A DNA stretch of 21,232 bases from a virus. The notes below the pieces were generated by a model, which worked only from the letters and a program-made list of their open reading frames with translations, was not told the DNA's origin and did not search any database. Of the stretch, positions 11,002-19,775 are shown one piece after another (position 1 is the stretch's first letter; every line of letters starts with the position of its first letter). Where the stretch lies: the IMG/VR virus record IMGVR_UViG_3300025598_000210, positions 1-21,232 of that record; one strand, 5' to 3'. Both the position numbers and the translations under genes were made by a program.

Positions 11002-13715
11002 TATGAAGTAGCGACGTTAGTGTACGTGTAAGGAGAGAGTGTCTTGAACGTTACCACACAGTCGCCCTCAAAGCCGTTCTCGTAGTTGTCACGACGCTTG
11101 TGAGGAATCCAGTCCAGCGATTCAATGACACAAGGGGCGCTGATTGGACCTTCGGTGTAGGTAACAACGTCTTGAATTTGACGTAAGTTCTCTAACCAAC
11201 TGAAGTTATCGTAAGGGTCAATGAACACTTCCATGCCGTCAACCACGTCTACTGAGGACAACTGAAATACAGCAGAGATGTTTGTTCCTTGAACGACTGT
11301 TGGCCATGCCTTGAGAGTCCAACGGTGAAGCGTTGGTGAGTTAGCGTTGCTAGAACCAGCGTTTAACGTTACTGTTACTTGAAACTGGTTGGCACGAACA
11401 GTTGAACCATCAGTGTTTAGAATTTGAGTGGTAGTGTCGTATGATCCGTTGCCAGAGAAAGAAGTGATGTTGGCACTCTTTGGGCTAGGCATGTCAGGGT
11501 CAGAGATAACTGTGGCCGCTACTGAGCAACCAGTTGGGTTTACTGCGTTGTAAGCAAAACCAAAGCCAACCTTGGCATCAGGGATACCGTAGTCAAAGTA
11601 ACCAGAAGTAATTAAGCCAGACGCAACGTAGGTGTTGCCGTTCGCTGGCACAACAGTCATAAGGCCGTTAACGTTGGTAGCCTTTGGAGCGTAGATGCCC
11701 TTGCCACCAATAGCCATAACTGGAAGGTTACGAACTGGGTCCCAGACAAGTGAGTTAATCATTCCCTGTCCGGTGCCGTAAGCGTATGAACCTGTGTAAG
11801 GAACCATAACGTCAGAAGCGTAAGCTGGAGCAAGTGGGTCGCCAGCAATGAATGTTCCAAGGTCAAGTCGACCTAGACCAGTACTCTGTGTGTCGTATTG
11901 ATTCCATGAGAACCAGATGTAACGTCCGTCACCAATGATTGCTGTGACTGGCTGGCTGAGTGGTTGAACAACGTTAGGGATAACCGGACCAGATTTAAGG
12001 TCGCCAGTCTGTGTAGCCGTTGGGTCGTAGATACTTAACGTCTGTGCCATACGGATACCACGATTGGTGCCAATAAAAATGTAGTTAAGGTATGACGTGA
12101 TACACGTTGGGTATTCGTCAGGAGACATTGGTAGCGCCTGTACTGGTGTGTTCAACTGGAACGGCTGAAACACACTTGTGTTACTTGTAGCCGATACACC
12201 GGTAGAAGTCGTAGTACTTGATCCTTGGAAACTAGAACGATAAATGCAACCACCATAAAGATTGCCTGAAGCACCCTTGACGTAACCAGAGTAGTAAATC
12301 TGCGTGTAGCCACCAGTCATGTCTGACCATACCCATGATGGGTTCTCGTGGGTGTACAAAACGTCTGCAAGAACAGTACTGGATACAATACCACCAGTGG
12401 CAGAAAGTCCTAATACAAGACTAGGGTCAGAGAACGTAAATGTACTTGAACCTGCTGTGGTGTACTTGACTTTGTAGGTACCTGACAAGACGGTTGGGTG
12501 GTCGCCAACCGCAGTTGCAGCCACCTGATACGAGTAGTAAAGGTTTGCACTAATCGCTGAAGGGTTGGTGGTTGTGTAGACAAAACTTGAACCACCAATA
12601 GAAGTTACAATGCCCGTGTCAACAAAAGTATTAAGAATAAGTTGAGGTGTACTGTTGTCATAAAAAGTGTAACTAACAGTCACGGTGTCATTGACAGCAA
12701 CGCTAAGACCTGAGACACTGGTGCAAGTTACTGCAGTACCAGTAATACTGATGTTTCCAGCGTTACTTAAAGACTTAGGAATAGTCATAGTTGAAGATAC
12801 TGCCGTAGCAGTAATCGTAAATGGCTGACCGATGCTTAGACCATGAGCTGTGGCTGTAGTTGCCGTCCAAGTGTTCGTCATTGTGCCATCGTCTTGTGCT
12901 GAAAGTAGAACAACGCTTACGTCATTAACACTTGGCACAGCACCGTATTCAGGAAACAATGTTTCAGTTCTTGGTTGAAAGGCGTATAAACGTGAACCAC
13001 GCGAAGCAAGGATTTGGTCATTAGCCCAACGAACAAGATCGTAACCACCAGTGAAATTAGTAGTAACATCGTTAGCCGCGTACAGACGGAACTCACTAGC
13101 TCCAGTTACGTAAGGTGCGCCAGAGCGACCAATGTTAGAAAACCAAACACCAGTGTCAGTGGCAATAAATGTGTAAGTGTCGTTAGCGTCAATGCTACGA
13201 ATTACGCTAGGGGCAGAGCCACCGTATACCGTGTTGTATGTACAAGTAGTAGGCGAACCCCACGCTCCCGAAGTTGAAGTGGTGTAGTAGACAACGTTTG
13301 ATCCATTAACTACAACTACCTTATCTCCACAACGGGTAGCCATCATGTTGTTGTTAGCAGTAAGAGCATCTACGCGCTCAACGTCAGGGAGAAGTTTTGC
13401 CTGGAGTGGGTACGAGAATACGTCGACACCTTTAGAGTTGTAGAAGCGAGTCTCCTGTGAGTCACCCTTACGGTCTAGTGAGTACTGTCCAGCACCCATT
13501 GACCATTCAACTTGCTCACGTCGCCAGAGTCCCTCAGTGTTTACTGTTCCTTCGCCCACGATGTTGGTCATCATGATCGATTGACGCTGTGGTGGGATTG
13601 ACTTGTGACGGAACGCTTCGCGACGGTACGGCTCAAACGAAGTGTCTAAAACAAAGTTACGAGCAGCACCACTAGACGGTGTAACCGTGACGGAATAAGG
13701 CCACTGAGCAGTCAT
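11001..13715 (-). CDS. Large tail structural protein, propeller-like (904 aa)
   Basis: This is the larger of two long virion proteins in the block. Its N-terminal 115 residues (MTAQWPYSVTVTPSS, RREQVEWSMGAGQYSLDRKG, DVFSYPLQAKLLP) resemble a tail-attachment region. From about 120 it shows repeated short strands such as DKVVVVNGSNVVYY, YTFIATDTGVWFSN and QILASRGSRLYAF, a beta-propeller pattern that resumes after 455 (LYTHENPSWVW, YIFIGTNRGIRMA). An Ig-like or carbohydrate-binding-like insert with TATTATAHGLSIGQPFTI occupies about 263-455. The last 100 residues (VFIDPYDNFSWL, NGFEGDCVVTFKTL) form a separate domain. By position after an adaptor-like gene it may be a tail nozzle or hub with a propeller, as in T7-like phages; that is inference. 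Confidence 0.68.
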   Translation of the reverse strand: MTAQWPYSVTVTPSSGAARNFVLDTSFEPYRREAFRHKSIPPQRQSIMMTNIVGEGTVNTEGLWRREQVEWSMGAGQYSLDRKGDSQETRFYNSKGVDVFSYPLQAKLLPDVERVDALTANNNMMATRCGDKVVVVNGSNVVYYTTSTSGAWGSPTTCTYNTVYGGSAPSVIRSIDANDTYTFIATDTGVWFSNIGRSGAPYVTGASEFRLYAANDVTTNFTGGYDLVRWANDQILASRGSRLYAFQPRTETLFPEYGAVPSVNDVSVVLLSAQDDGTMTNTWTATTATAHGLSIGQPFTITATAVSSTMTIPKSLSNAGNISITGTAVTCTSVSGLSVAVNDTVTVSYTFYDNSTPQLILNTFVDTGIVTSIGGSSFVYTTTNPSAISANLYYSYQVAATAVGDHPTVLSGTYKVKYTTAGSSTFTFSDPSLVLGLSATGGIVSSTVLADVLYTHENPSWVWSDMTGGYTQIYYSGYVKGASGNLYGGCIYRSSFQGSSTTTSTGVSATSNTSVFQPFQLNTPVQALPMSPDEYPTCITSYLNYIFIGTNRGIRMAQTLSIYDPTATQTGDLKSGPVIPNVVQPLSQPVTAIIGDGRYIWFSWNQYDTQSTGLGRLDLGTFIAGDPLAPAYASDVMVPYTGSYAYGTGQGMINSLVWDPVRNLPVMAIGGKGIYAPKATNVNGLMTVVPANGNTYVASGLITSGYFDYGIPDAKVGFGFAYNAVNPTGCSVAATVISDPDMPSPKSANITSFSGNGSYDTTTQILNTDGSTVRANQFQVTVTLNAGSSNANSPTLHRWTLKAWPTVVQGTNISAVFQLSSVDVVDGMEVFIDPYDNFSWLENLRQIQDVVTYTEGPISAPCVIESLDWIPHKRRDNYENGFEGDCVVTFKTLSPYTYTNVATS

Positions 13716-14959
13716 TACCAGCTCCTTACTTTGGTGTACTGACGCTGTAGACGGTCAGCTTCCTCGCTCATCCTTTGCATACGACGATTAATCAAAGCGT
13801 TCACCGAACCAGACACAGCACCGGCAGGTACTTCTTGTGCCTTGCGTGGATCAGGCTGAGACTCCATGAAGTTACGTGAGATTTCACGAGGTAGGGTCAG
13901 GTCAATCTCAGCACCGAGTGGTGGCAAGTCAAGCATGGTAGGCGTCATGTTCGGAATGTTAGGTGAGTTAGCACCACCAATAGCCACGGCAGTTCCGTTG
14001 GCAGTGGCAACAGCACTCATGGTTACAGTGGCCGCACCGACGTTGATAGACGAAATAGTGGTTCCGCTCTGTATACCAGTGCCACCAAGGAGCATACCGA
14101 TGTAAAGTCCAACGGTGCTTGAAACAGAGGTTAGTGTGGCCGATCCGTTAGTAGTGGTAGCAGTGAAGTTCACCGCAGCGTTAACGCCGTAACCGTTGAA
14201 AGGTGGGGCTTCGTCGTTAGTTGCAGGGGTGTTGATAACCGAGTCAGATGCCGCTACGAACTTGATGAATGGAGCCGAGTAGGTGATGTAGATAGGTAGA
14301 CCTGGCCAACCTGGTTCACGGATGATAAGTCCACGGCCAGAAGGGAACACTGGGTCAGTGCTGTTCTGTTGCCAACGCACTACTTTCCAAGACTTGATGG
14401 CTGGGAATGTACGGTATGGTGGAGCAATGCGGTAACGAACTTCTAGGATGTCAATGAAGTTGTCTGGCAGGTCGCCTAGGTCATAACCAGCAAAGACTGG
14501 GTTGTAAGTAATCTGTGCCACACCCACACGGAACAGTCCGTTAGTTGGGCTGGACAGTGAGCGAAGGTCGTCGTTAATTGCCACGCCAATGTCGTAACGG
14601 CTGTAACGAGGGTTGATGTAGCAGATAACGCCAGCGATGTGGCTAGTTGCTACTGAGCCGTAGTACCCACGGGTAACGGTGGCAGTAAGGGTGCTTGCGT
14701 TCCAAGCAGTAACATAAAGCAGTTCTAGCTCCACAGCAAGAATTACACCTGGGTAAATACCTGTTGTCTGTGATCCGCTAAGGACCACGCTAACGTCGGT
14801 AGAACTAATGCCAGTGGTGACAGTGCCGTTGCCTACTAGGGTGACGGTACGCTCACGGATACCACCCATCACACGGCGGTATACCTTCTCGATAAGGTCG
14901 CCAAACGTTGTACCGTTACCAGTACTGCTTGAGCCACCTACGGTTATGATTGAGGGCAT
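13715..14959 (-). CDS. Putative head-tail adaptor / virion structural protein (414 aa)
   Basis: The N-terminal TTFGDLIEKVYRRVMGG helix and the C-terminal helical LINRRMQRMSEEADRLQ stretch bracket a beta-rich body. This layout resembles phage adaptor proteins of the SU10 type that sit between portal and tail. Residues 38-117 form a beta module (VTLVGNGTVTTG, RGYYGSVATSHIAG); 264-333 is an inserted module of the widespread type TNGSATLTSVSS, GLYIGMLLGGTGIQSGT, interrupting the host domain before SPNIPNM. The start has AAAGGAA upstream. The next gene overlaps by TAATG. Structural role is fairly sure, the adaptor call moderate, because no portal is visible for comparison. Confidence 0.62.
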   Translation of the reverse strand: MPSIITVGGSSSTGNGTTFGDLIEKVYRRVMGGIRERTVTLVGNGTVTTGISSTDVSVVLSGSQTTGIYPGVILAVELELLYVTAWNASTLTATVTRGYYGSVATSHIAGVICYINPRYSRYDIGVAINDDLRSLSSPTNGLFRVGVAQITYNPVFAGYDLGDLPDNFIDILEVRYRIAPPYRTFPAIKSWKVVRWQQNSTDPVFPSGRGLIIREPGWPGLPIYITYSAPFIKFVAASDSVINTPATNDEAPPFNGYGVNAAVNFTATTTNGSATLTSVSSTVGLYIGMLLGGTGIQSGTTISSINVGAATVTMSAVATANGTAVAIGGANSPNIPNMTPTMLDLPPLGAEIDLTLPREISRNFMESQPDPRKAQEVPAGAVSGSVNALINRRMQRMSEEADRLQRQYTKVRSW

Positions 14960-14982
14960 GAGATTCCTTTAGTTCTTTATCT

Positions 14983-14991
14983 ATTTTACCA
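14983..14991 (-). promoter_or_regulatory. Possible extended -10 promoter before the 414-aa gene
   Basis: The minus strand reads TGG-TAAAAT in the 38-nt gap before the ATG at 14959: a TGn extension directly before a box with five of six bases of TATAAT. No good -35 box is found at 16-18 nt. Extended -10 promoters can work without one. Internal re-initiation of transcription here would boost the adaptor, tail and lysis genes. Evidence is weak. Confidence 0.3.
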
Positions 14992-14997
14992 TTTGCC

Positions 14998-15312
14998 CTA
15001 AGGCACTGGCGTAACTGGTGCGGTGACAATGTAACCAGACGCCGCAAGCATTGTTTGTGCGTCTTGAATTTCTTGTGGCGTTGGCGCAGTTGGTGTTATT
15101 GGCTGTGGATTTTCAATGTCATTAATTAACTTAATAGCCCATGCTTCGGCTGTAGCAGCGTCAGACCAATCTGCGTTGTTATCGTCTGGGTTATGTGGTT
15201 GCAAAAACGCCTCTGGTCCATTCAAATCAGAGTTAGCACCGCCCCAAATGTGAACCGTAAATGGTGCTGTTTGGTCAATGATGTATTGATAATTTCCTAA
15301 TGATGTTGTCAT
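14998..15312 (-). CDS. Small tail-associated protein of unknown function (104 aa)
   Basis: The 104-aa protein has a beta-like start (YQYIIDQTAPFTVHIWGG), a middle with WSDAATAEAWAIKLIND (helix) and a Pro/Thr-rich linker (PITPTAPTPQ) before a final helix and VTAPVTPVP. The DxxTAEAWA element and Pro-rich ending resemble small proteins found next to fibres in other phages, sometimes chaperones or decoration proteins. It starts after a perfect AAGGAG fused to the stop codon of the 580-aa gene. No specific function can be assigned. Confidence 0.75.
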   Translation of the reverse strand: MTTSLGNYQYIIDQTAPFTVHIWGGANSDLNGPEAFLQPHNPDDNNADWSDAATAEAWAIKLINDIENPQPITPTAPTPQEIQDAQTMLAASGYIVTAPVTPVP

Positions 15313-15321
15313 TTTTTCTCC

Positions 15322-16158
15322 TTAAGGTCCTAAACAAATAGTGCCCAAAACGGAACCTACTGAATAACTTGTAATGGTTCCACTTGTAGTAACTTTTGAT
15401 ACTTTTCCGGCGTTGTCTGCTACCCATAAGTTTGAATCAGGACCAACACAAATAGAATAAGGTGTTGTTATTCCAGAATAAGTAGTTCTTGAACCACCAG
15501 TTGTTATTTTTAATATTTTGTTAGAAGCATCAGCAGCCCAAATATTTCCATCAGGCCCCGTACACATAGAAACAATGTTGTTACTAAAAGAATAAGTGTT
15601 TAATGGAGATAACGTGTTTTCAGTGTCGTAATTAGAAAGAAAACCCTGTGAATCTGATAACCAAATATTTCCGTCTGACCCTAAACATACACCTTGCCCG
15701 TAATACCCCCCCGTAGGTGGTTGATACCTGGTATAACCACCGCCGATGGCAACATTATACCTTGACATGGTGTAAGTACCACCTTGAGCACCCCCATAAT
15801 ATATATTACCATCAGGGCCAATACAAGGTTGAAACTTAGCAACTACTCCAAGACTTATTGTGGTGTAAGAACCAGACGTAGTTACTACGTCTGCGCTAGT
15901 ACCGGATGAATACCAACTAAAATATAAATAATTATCAGGACCAGCAATGACATAAGCATCAGTAGTAGAAAGAGTATAACTAGTAATAGTTCCTGAACTT
16001 GTAACTTTGTAAGCATATTGACCTGCTACCCAAAGGTTCCCGTCTGGCCCTAAACAAATACCTTGTGCACCACCAGCACCAGAATAAGTAGTTGATGAAC
16101 CAGTAGTAGATATTTTATATACGTAACCGTAATTACTATCTACAGTCCAAAGATTTGA
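15322..16158 (-). repeat. Seven propeller repeats in the 580-aa adhesin
   Basis: Seven tandem units of about 35-46 residues occupy the C-terminal 278 residues. Each starts with N-(L/I)-(W/Y) or a close variant and ends near C-x-G-(P/S)-D; unit 2 lacks the Cys before GPDN. Unit 7 stops exactly at LGP, just where the next unit would begin with DGNLW, so the set is complete and could close as a ring. Confidence 0.7.
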
Positions 16159-17064
16159 TAAACTTATAGTTGGCTTTGGGTAACGAACAATTACTATTCC
16201 TGATCCACCAGCTCCGTTGCCGTTAATTCCACCACCACCGCCACCACCGGTATTTGCAGTACCAGGAGTTTCAGAAACAGTTGAACTTGTTGACAAACCA
16301 CCGCCACCGCCACCCAAACCGCCAGTGCTTACTCCATTAGCACCAGTAGTTCCACCACCGCCGCCACCACCGTACCACCAATTAGTACCGTCAGAGTGGT
16401 CTCCAGTTGAAGTTGCAGAACCAAACAAATTAAATCGTAGACCATTGCCACCTTGACCACCACGGCCATTAGTTCCGGGAGCACCGTTGCTACTAGCACC
16501 GCCACCGCCACCGCCTGATGAAGTAGAGGTACTCCTACCTTGTCCACCACTATTTCCTTCACTTGTCCCTGAAGAAACTCCTTTTGTTACATAAGAGCTA
16601 ATTCTTCCACCACCACCACCAGAACCGCCATTAGTAGCGGCTCCAGTACTTCCTGAACCACCACCACCACCGTCTGATTGAAGATAAGAACCAAACGATG
16701 ACGCACCACCATTTCCACCAACTGTAGAAGATGACGTACCTGATGCTCCACCGGCACCAACAGTTACGGAGTAGGAACCCGAATTAAGAATCTGACTAGG
16801 CCAATACCTGATACCACCACCGCCGCCGCCACCGTATCCTGAATATCCACCACCACCGCCACCTGCAACTACAAGTATGTCGGCATTAATTTTACCGCCT
16901 GTAATTGAAAACGTAGATGTACCAGTAGTTGTAAAAGTTGAGTAGTAATACGTTGAGTCTGAGTAAATAGTTCCACCAGTGACAACAATGCCACCAGGAA
17001 GTTGAACTGAAAATAATCCTTCACCTCTAGCGGAAGTTCCTGCAAACGTCGTAGGTAACGGCAT
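15322..17064 (-). CDS. Adhesin: glycine-rich domain plus seven-bladed propeller
   Basis: A short N-terminal region (1-58) leads into a glycine-rich domain: ADILVVAGGGGGG at 61-73, many poly-glycine runs, and the closing GSGIVIVRYP at 287-296. This is the standard frame of Gly-rich domains in phage tail fibres. From 303 to 580 there are seven repeats, each opening with a variant of NLWVAD and most closing with a variant of xxCxGPDG (NLWTVDS, NLWVAGQ, YLYFSWY, NIYYGGA, NIWLSDS, NIWAADA, NLWVADN). This resembles the seven-bladed propeller of virginiamycin B lyase-like and NHL proteins. A sugar-binding or receptor role is likely; lyase activity is not shown. The TAA is fused to the next gene's AAGGAG, so the C-terminus is genuine. 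Confidence 0.8.
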   Translation of the reverse strand: MPLPTTFAGTSARGEGLFSVQLPGGIVVTGGTIYSDSTYYYSTFTTTGTSTFSITGGKINADILVVAGGGGGGYSGYGGGGGGGIRYWPSQILNSGSYSVTVGAGGASGTSSSTVGGNGGASSFGSYLQSDGGGGGSGSTGAATNGGSGGGGGRISSYVTKGVSSGTSEGNSGGQGRSTSTSSGGGGGGASSNGAPGTNGRGGQGGNGLRFNLFGSATSTGDHSDGTNWWYGGGGGGGTTGANGVSTGGLGGGGGGLSTSSTVSETPGTANTGGGGGGGINGNGAGGSGIVIVRYPKPTISLSNLWTVDSNYGYVYKISTTGSSTTYSGAGGAQGICLGPDGNLWVAGQYAYKVTSSGTITSYTLSTTDAYVIAGPDNYLYFSWYSSGTSADVVTTSGSYTTISLGVVAKFQPCIGPDGNIYYGGAQGGTYTMSRYNVAIGGGYTRYQPPTGGYYGQGVCLGSDGNIWLSDSQGFLSNYDTENTLSPLNTYSFSNNIVSMCTGPDGNIWAADASNKILKITTGGSRTTYSGITTPYSICVGPDSNLWVADNAGKVSKVTTSGTITSYSVGSVLGTICLGP

Positions 17065-19775
17065 TAGAACTTTGTCAAACTCACTAGAACTGTCCAGGTA
17101 GATGAACCTGTGCAGATGACTACAAAGGTGTACGAGTCAATCGTAGAAGCGTCGGCTGCTGTCCACGCAGTACCACCCTGATAACGAGTGGTGATTCCGT
17201 TGTTGGTTGCGCCTTCTACTGGAAGGACAGATGACGAAGCACCTGCTTGGTTTCCGTTGACGGTAAAGTTAAGAGGCAGGTAGGCCGTAGCACCGTTGTT
17301 GACCAGCATGGCAAACGTAACTGACTGACCTGTGGTGGTCGGAGCGTTAGTGATGTTGACCGTAAAGGCTGCGGTTGGGTTGGCTGTGTAGTTAAAGAAG
17401 GATGACGTAGAAGCGTTAAGAGCTGCTGCCGTTGATCCGCTTAGAGCCGTTGCCGAACTACTAACTGTCTCAAATGGTGCAGTAAGAACTACGTTGGTAG
17501 TCGCTGCTGAGTAACCTTGGTAGCCTTGGTTCCCTTGATTACCTTGCGTACCTTGGTATCCTTGTGGTCCTTGACTTCCAGTTGCTCCTTGTGAACCTGT
17601 GCTTCCTTGAGCACCTGTGCTTCCTTGAGCACCTGTACTTCCTTGGCTACCTTGGAATCCTTGTGAACCTTGAACACCTTGGTAACCCTGATATCCTTGT
17701 GAGCCTTGTGCACCTGTTGAACCAGTGGCACCTTGGTTGCCCTGCGTTCCTTGGAATCCTTGATTGCCTTGGCTACCTTGAGCACCAGTAGTTCCAGTGG
17801 CTCCTTGTGAACCTTGGCTACCTTGTGCTCCAGTAGAACCAGTTGCACCTTGGAAACCCTGAGTTCCCTGTGCACCAGTAGAACCCTGCGAACCTGTAGA
17901 ACCTTGAACACCCTGAAAGCCTTGGTTACCTTGGGCACCAGTTGAGCCTTGCGCTCCAGTAGAACCCTGGGCACCCGTAGAGCCTTGCGCACCAGTTGTT
18001 CCCTGAGCACCTGTTGAACCCTGTGCTCCGGTAGTTCCCTGGAAACCTTGGTTACCCTGTGAGCCCGTAGCTCCTTGTGATCCTTGTGCACCATTAGAAC
18101 CGTTAGCACCTTGGAATCCTTGATTACCTTGACTGCCCTGAACACCTTGGAAACCTTGTGGTCCTTGTGCTCCGGTTGCTCCAGTTGCACCTTGGTATCC
18201 CTGATTGCCTTGTGTACCTTGTACGCCCTGTGAGCCTTGTGCTCCTTGAGCACCAGTAGAACCAGCAGCAGTGATAAGGTAAGCATTAGCAATTACAGAT
18301 GGTATTGCTGGGCCAGTGGTAGGAGATGAGATGGCAAGAAGCGTTACTGACGTTGAATTAGATGTCCAGTAAATTTCAAAGTAATCGTTAGCCGCAGCGG
18401 TAACTTGCCATTCCCACGCAGCAACTTTGTCTGAGTTTTGCTTGTCCATAGTTACATCAGTGTTGGACTGAGAAACGTCAGAACCGTTCTTTCGTAGCCA
18501 AATAAGAACTTGGTCAGTTGAATTGTCTGTTTGCGTTAATTGAGCAGAGAAGTTAATACCGTACTGACCGGCATAAGCAAACGTGATACGAGAACTAGAA
18601 GCAACAGAAATACCTGCTTGCTGGTATGTTCCATTAAACGTAATGGCTTGACCAGTGTTGGCAGTAGATAATGTTTGTGTTGATGTTGAATAGTACGAAC
18701 CGTAGTAAGCAGAAGTTCCACCAGCACCTTGAGGTCCAACGCTACCAACTACACCTTGGTAACCTTGGTAACCTTGGTAACCTTGGTTACCTTGGTATCC
18801 TTGATTACCTTGTGAGCCAGTAGAGCCTGTTGTGCCTTGGAAACCTTGGAAGCCTTGATTACCTTGTACGCCTTGAAAACCCTGATTGCCTTGTGCACCT
18901 GTGGCACCAGTAGAACCTTGGTATCCTTGGTATCCTTGGTTGCCCTGAGTTCCTTGGTATCCCTGTGCACCTTGCGAGCCGGTTGAACCTTGTGCACCAG
19001 TGGCACCAGTAGAACCAGTGGTTCCCTGACTGCCCTGTACACCTTGAAAACCTTGACTACCTTGGAATCCTTGATTGCCCTGTGTGCCCTGATTACCTTG
19101 TGAACCTTGTGCACCAGTACTTCCCTGTGCTCCAGTCAATCCGGTAGCTCCCTGAGCACCAGTAGAACCTGTTGTGCCCTGATAACCCTGTGTGCCCTGT
19201 GAGCCAGTTAAACCTTGGTTACCTTGGTTACCCTGGTAGCCTTGATTTCCCTGCGCACCAGTGGCACCTGTAACGCCCTGTGAGCCTTGTGAACCAGTAA
19301 GACCCTGTGGGCCTTGGGTACCTTGTGAACCAGTAAATCCTTGGTATCCTTGATAACCTTGGTATCCACGTGTACCTTGTACACCCTGTGTACCTTGATT
19401 CCCTTGTGTGCCCTGATAACCCTGATTACCTTGATAACCCTGTGGGCCCTGTGTTCCAGTGTCTCCCTTGATTTGAGTCAGCGAATCGTCAAATGACCAG
19501 TACCATTGTGCGGTTGTAGAACCGATTGGGTATTGGACACCGATGTAGTAGTTAACCGCAGCAGTTACGGTAAGTTCCCATTGTCCTGGACCACCCCATT
19601 GTGTTCCGGTAGTGGCAGGTCCGAAGTAGTCAGTTCCGAGAGTAAGACCAGTAGGTGCAGGTTGACCTGCTGTAGGTGGAGAAGTGAATAGAGATGCCTT
19701 GTACGCGTAGACACCAGCGCCGTTAAGGAATCCCGAAGGTCCTGCAACGGTTCCTGAAAGCAGGTAATTTGTCAT
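17064..19775 (-). CDS. Collagen-like tail fibre with central C1q/TNF-like domain
   Basis: The 903-aa protein has five parts: an N-terminal domain (1-103, with QWELTVTAAVNYYIGVQYP), collagen-like rod 1 (104-352), a jelly-roll-like domain (353-504, with SSRITFAYAGQYGINFSAQL and AAWEWQVTAAANDYFEIYW, reminiscent of C1q/TNF folds), rod 2 (505-753), and a C-terminal beta domain (754-903). The rods are uninterrupted Gly-X-Y, mostly G-x-Q and G-x-T, with nearly no proline or charge; such triplets form trimeric triple helices in phage fibres. It starts by ATGA after the 112-aa gene and couples by TAATG to the 580-aa adhesin. It is probably a long trimeric fibre displaying two globular heads along its length. 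Confidence 0.88.
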   Translation of the reverse strand: MTNYLLSGTVAGPSGFLNGAGVYAYKASLFTSPPTAGQPAPTGLTLGTDYFGPATTGTQWGGPGQWELTVTAAVNYYIGVQYPIGSTTAQWYWSFDDSLTQIKGDTGTQGPQGYQGNQGYQGTQGNQGTQGVQGTRGYQGYQGYQGFTGSQGTQGPQGLTGSQGSQGVTGATGAQGNQGYQGNQGNQGLTGSQGTQGYQGTTGSTGAQGATGLTGAQGSTGAQGSQGNQGTQGNQGFQGSQGFQGVQGSQGTTGSTGATGAQGSTGSQGAQGYQGTQGNQGYQGYQGSTGATGAQGNQGFQGVQGNQGFQGFQGTTGSTGSQGNQGYQGNQGYQGYQGYQGVVGSVGPQGAGGTSAYYGSYYSTSTQTLSTANTGQAITFNGTYQQAGISVASSSRITFAYAGQYGINFSAQLTQTDNSTDQVLIWLRKNGSDVSQSNTDVTMDKQNSDKVAAWEWQVTAAANDYFEIYWTSNSTSVTLLAISSPTTGPAIPSVIANAYLITAAGSTGAQGAQGSQGVQGTQGNQGYQGATGATGAQGPQGFQGVQGSQGNQGFQGANGSNGAQGSQGATGSQGNQGFQGTTGAQGSTGAQGTTGAQGSTGAQGSTGAQGSTGAQGNQGFQGVQGSTGSQGSTGAQGTQGFQGATGSTGAQGSQGSQGATGTTGAQGSQGNQGFQGTQGNQGATGSTGAQGSQGYQGYQGVQGSQGFQGSQGSTGAQGSTGAQGSTGSQGATGSQGPQGYQGTQGNQGNQGYQGYSAATTNVVLTAPFETVSSSATALSGSTAAALNASTSSFFNYTANPTAAFTVNITNAPTTTGQSVTFAMLVNNGATAYLPLNFTVNGNQAGASSSVLPVEGATNNGITTRYQGGTAWTAADASTIDSYTFVVICTGSSTWTVLVSLTKF
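17517..18263 (-). repeat. Collagen-like repeat block 2 (83 Gly-X-Y triplets)
   Basis: Residues 505-753 again form 83 uninterrupted Gly-X-Y triplets. The run of alternating GST and GAQ near the middle (around 17930-18010) is the most regular part and could be slippage-prone. No charged residues were seen in this block. Confidence 0.9.
18720..19466 (-). repeat. Collagen-like repeat block 1 (83 Gly-X-Y triplets)
   Basis: Residues 104-352 of the fibre protein form 83 consecutive Gly-X-Y triplets with no interruption. Gln dominates position Y, and Tyr, Phe, Asn, Ser, Thr fill X. Charge is confined to GDT and GTR near the start. At DNA level this gives a degenerate 9-nt periodicity with many ccttg steps on the plus strand. 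Confidence 0.9.

Noticed and set aside
16217-16456. Plus-strand frame rich in proline
   Set aside because: It is the complement of the poly-glycine codons of the 580-aa adhesin and has no ribosome site or neighbours on the plus strand.
17489-18292. Minus-strand 267-codon frame rich in Lys, Val, His
   Set aside because: It is a shifted reading of the Gly-X-Y repeats; periodic codons keep the frame open. The in-frame collagen protein is far more plausible.
18749-19114. Second Lys/Val/His-rich frame over the other collagen block
   Set aside because: Same shadow effect of 9-nt periodic repeats; no start signal.
17517-19466. Repeated ccttg units looking like a CRISPR-type or satellite array
   Set aside because: The periodicity is 9 nt, degenerate, and fully explained by Gly-X-Y coding; no constant repeat with unique spacers.
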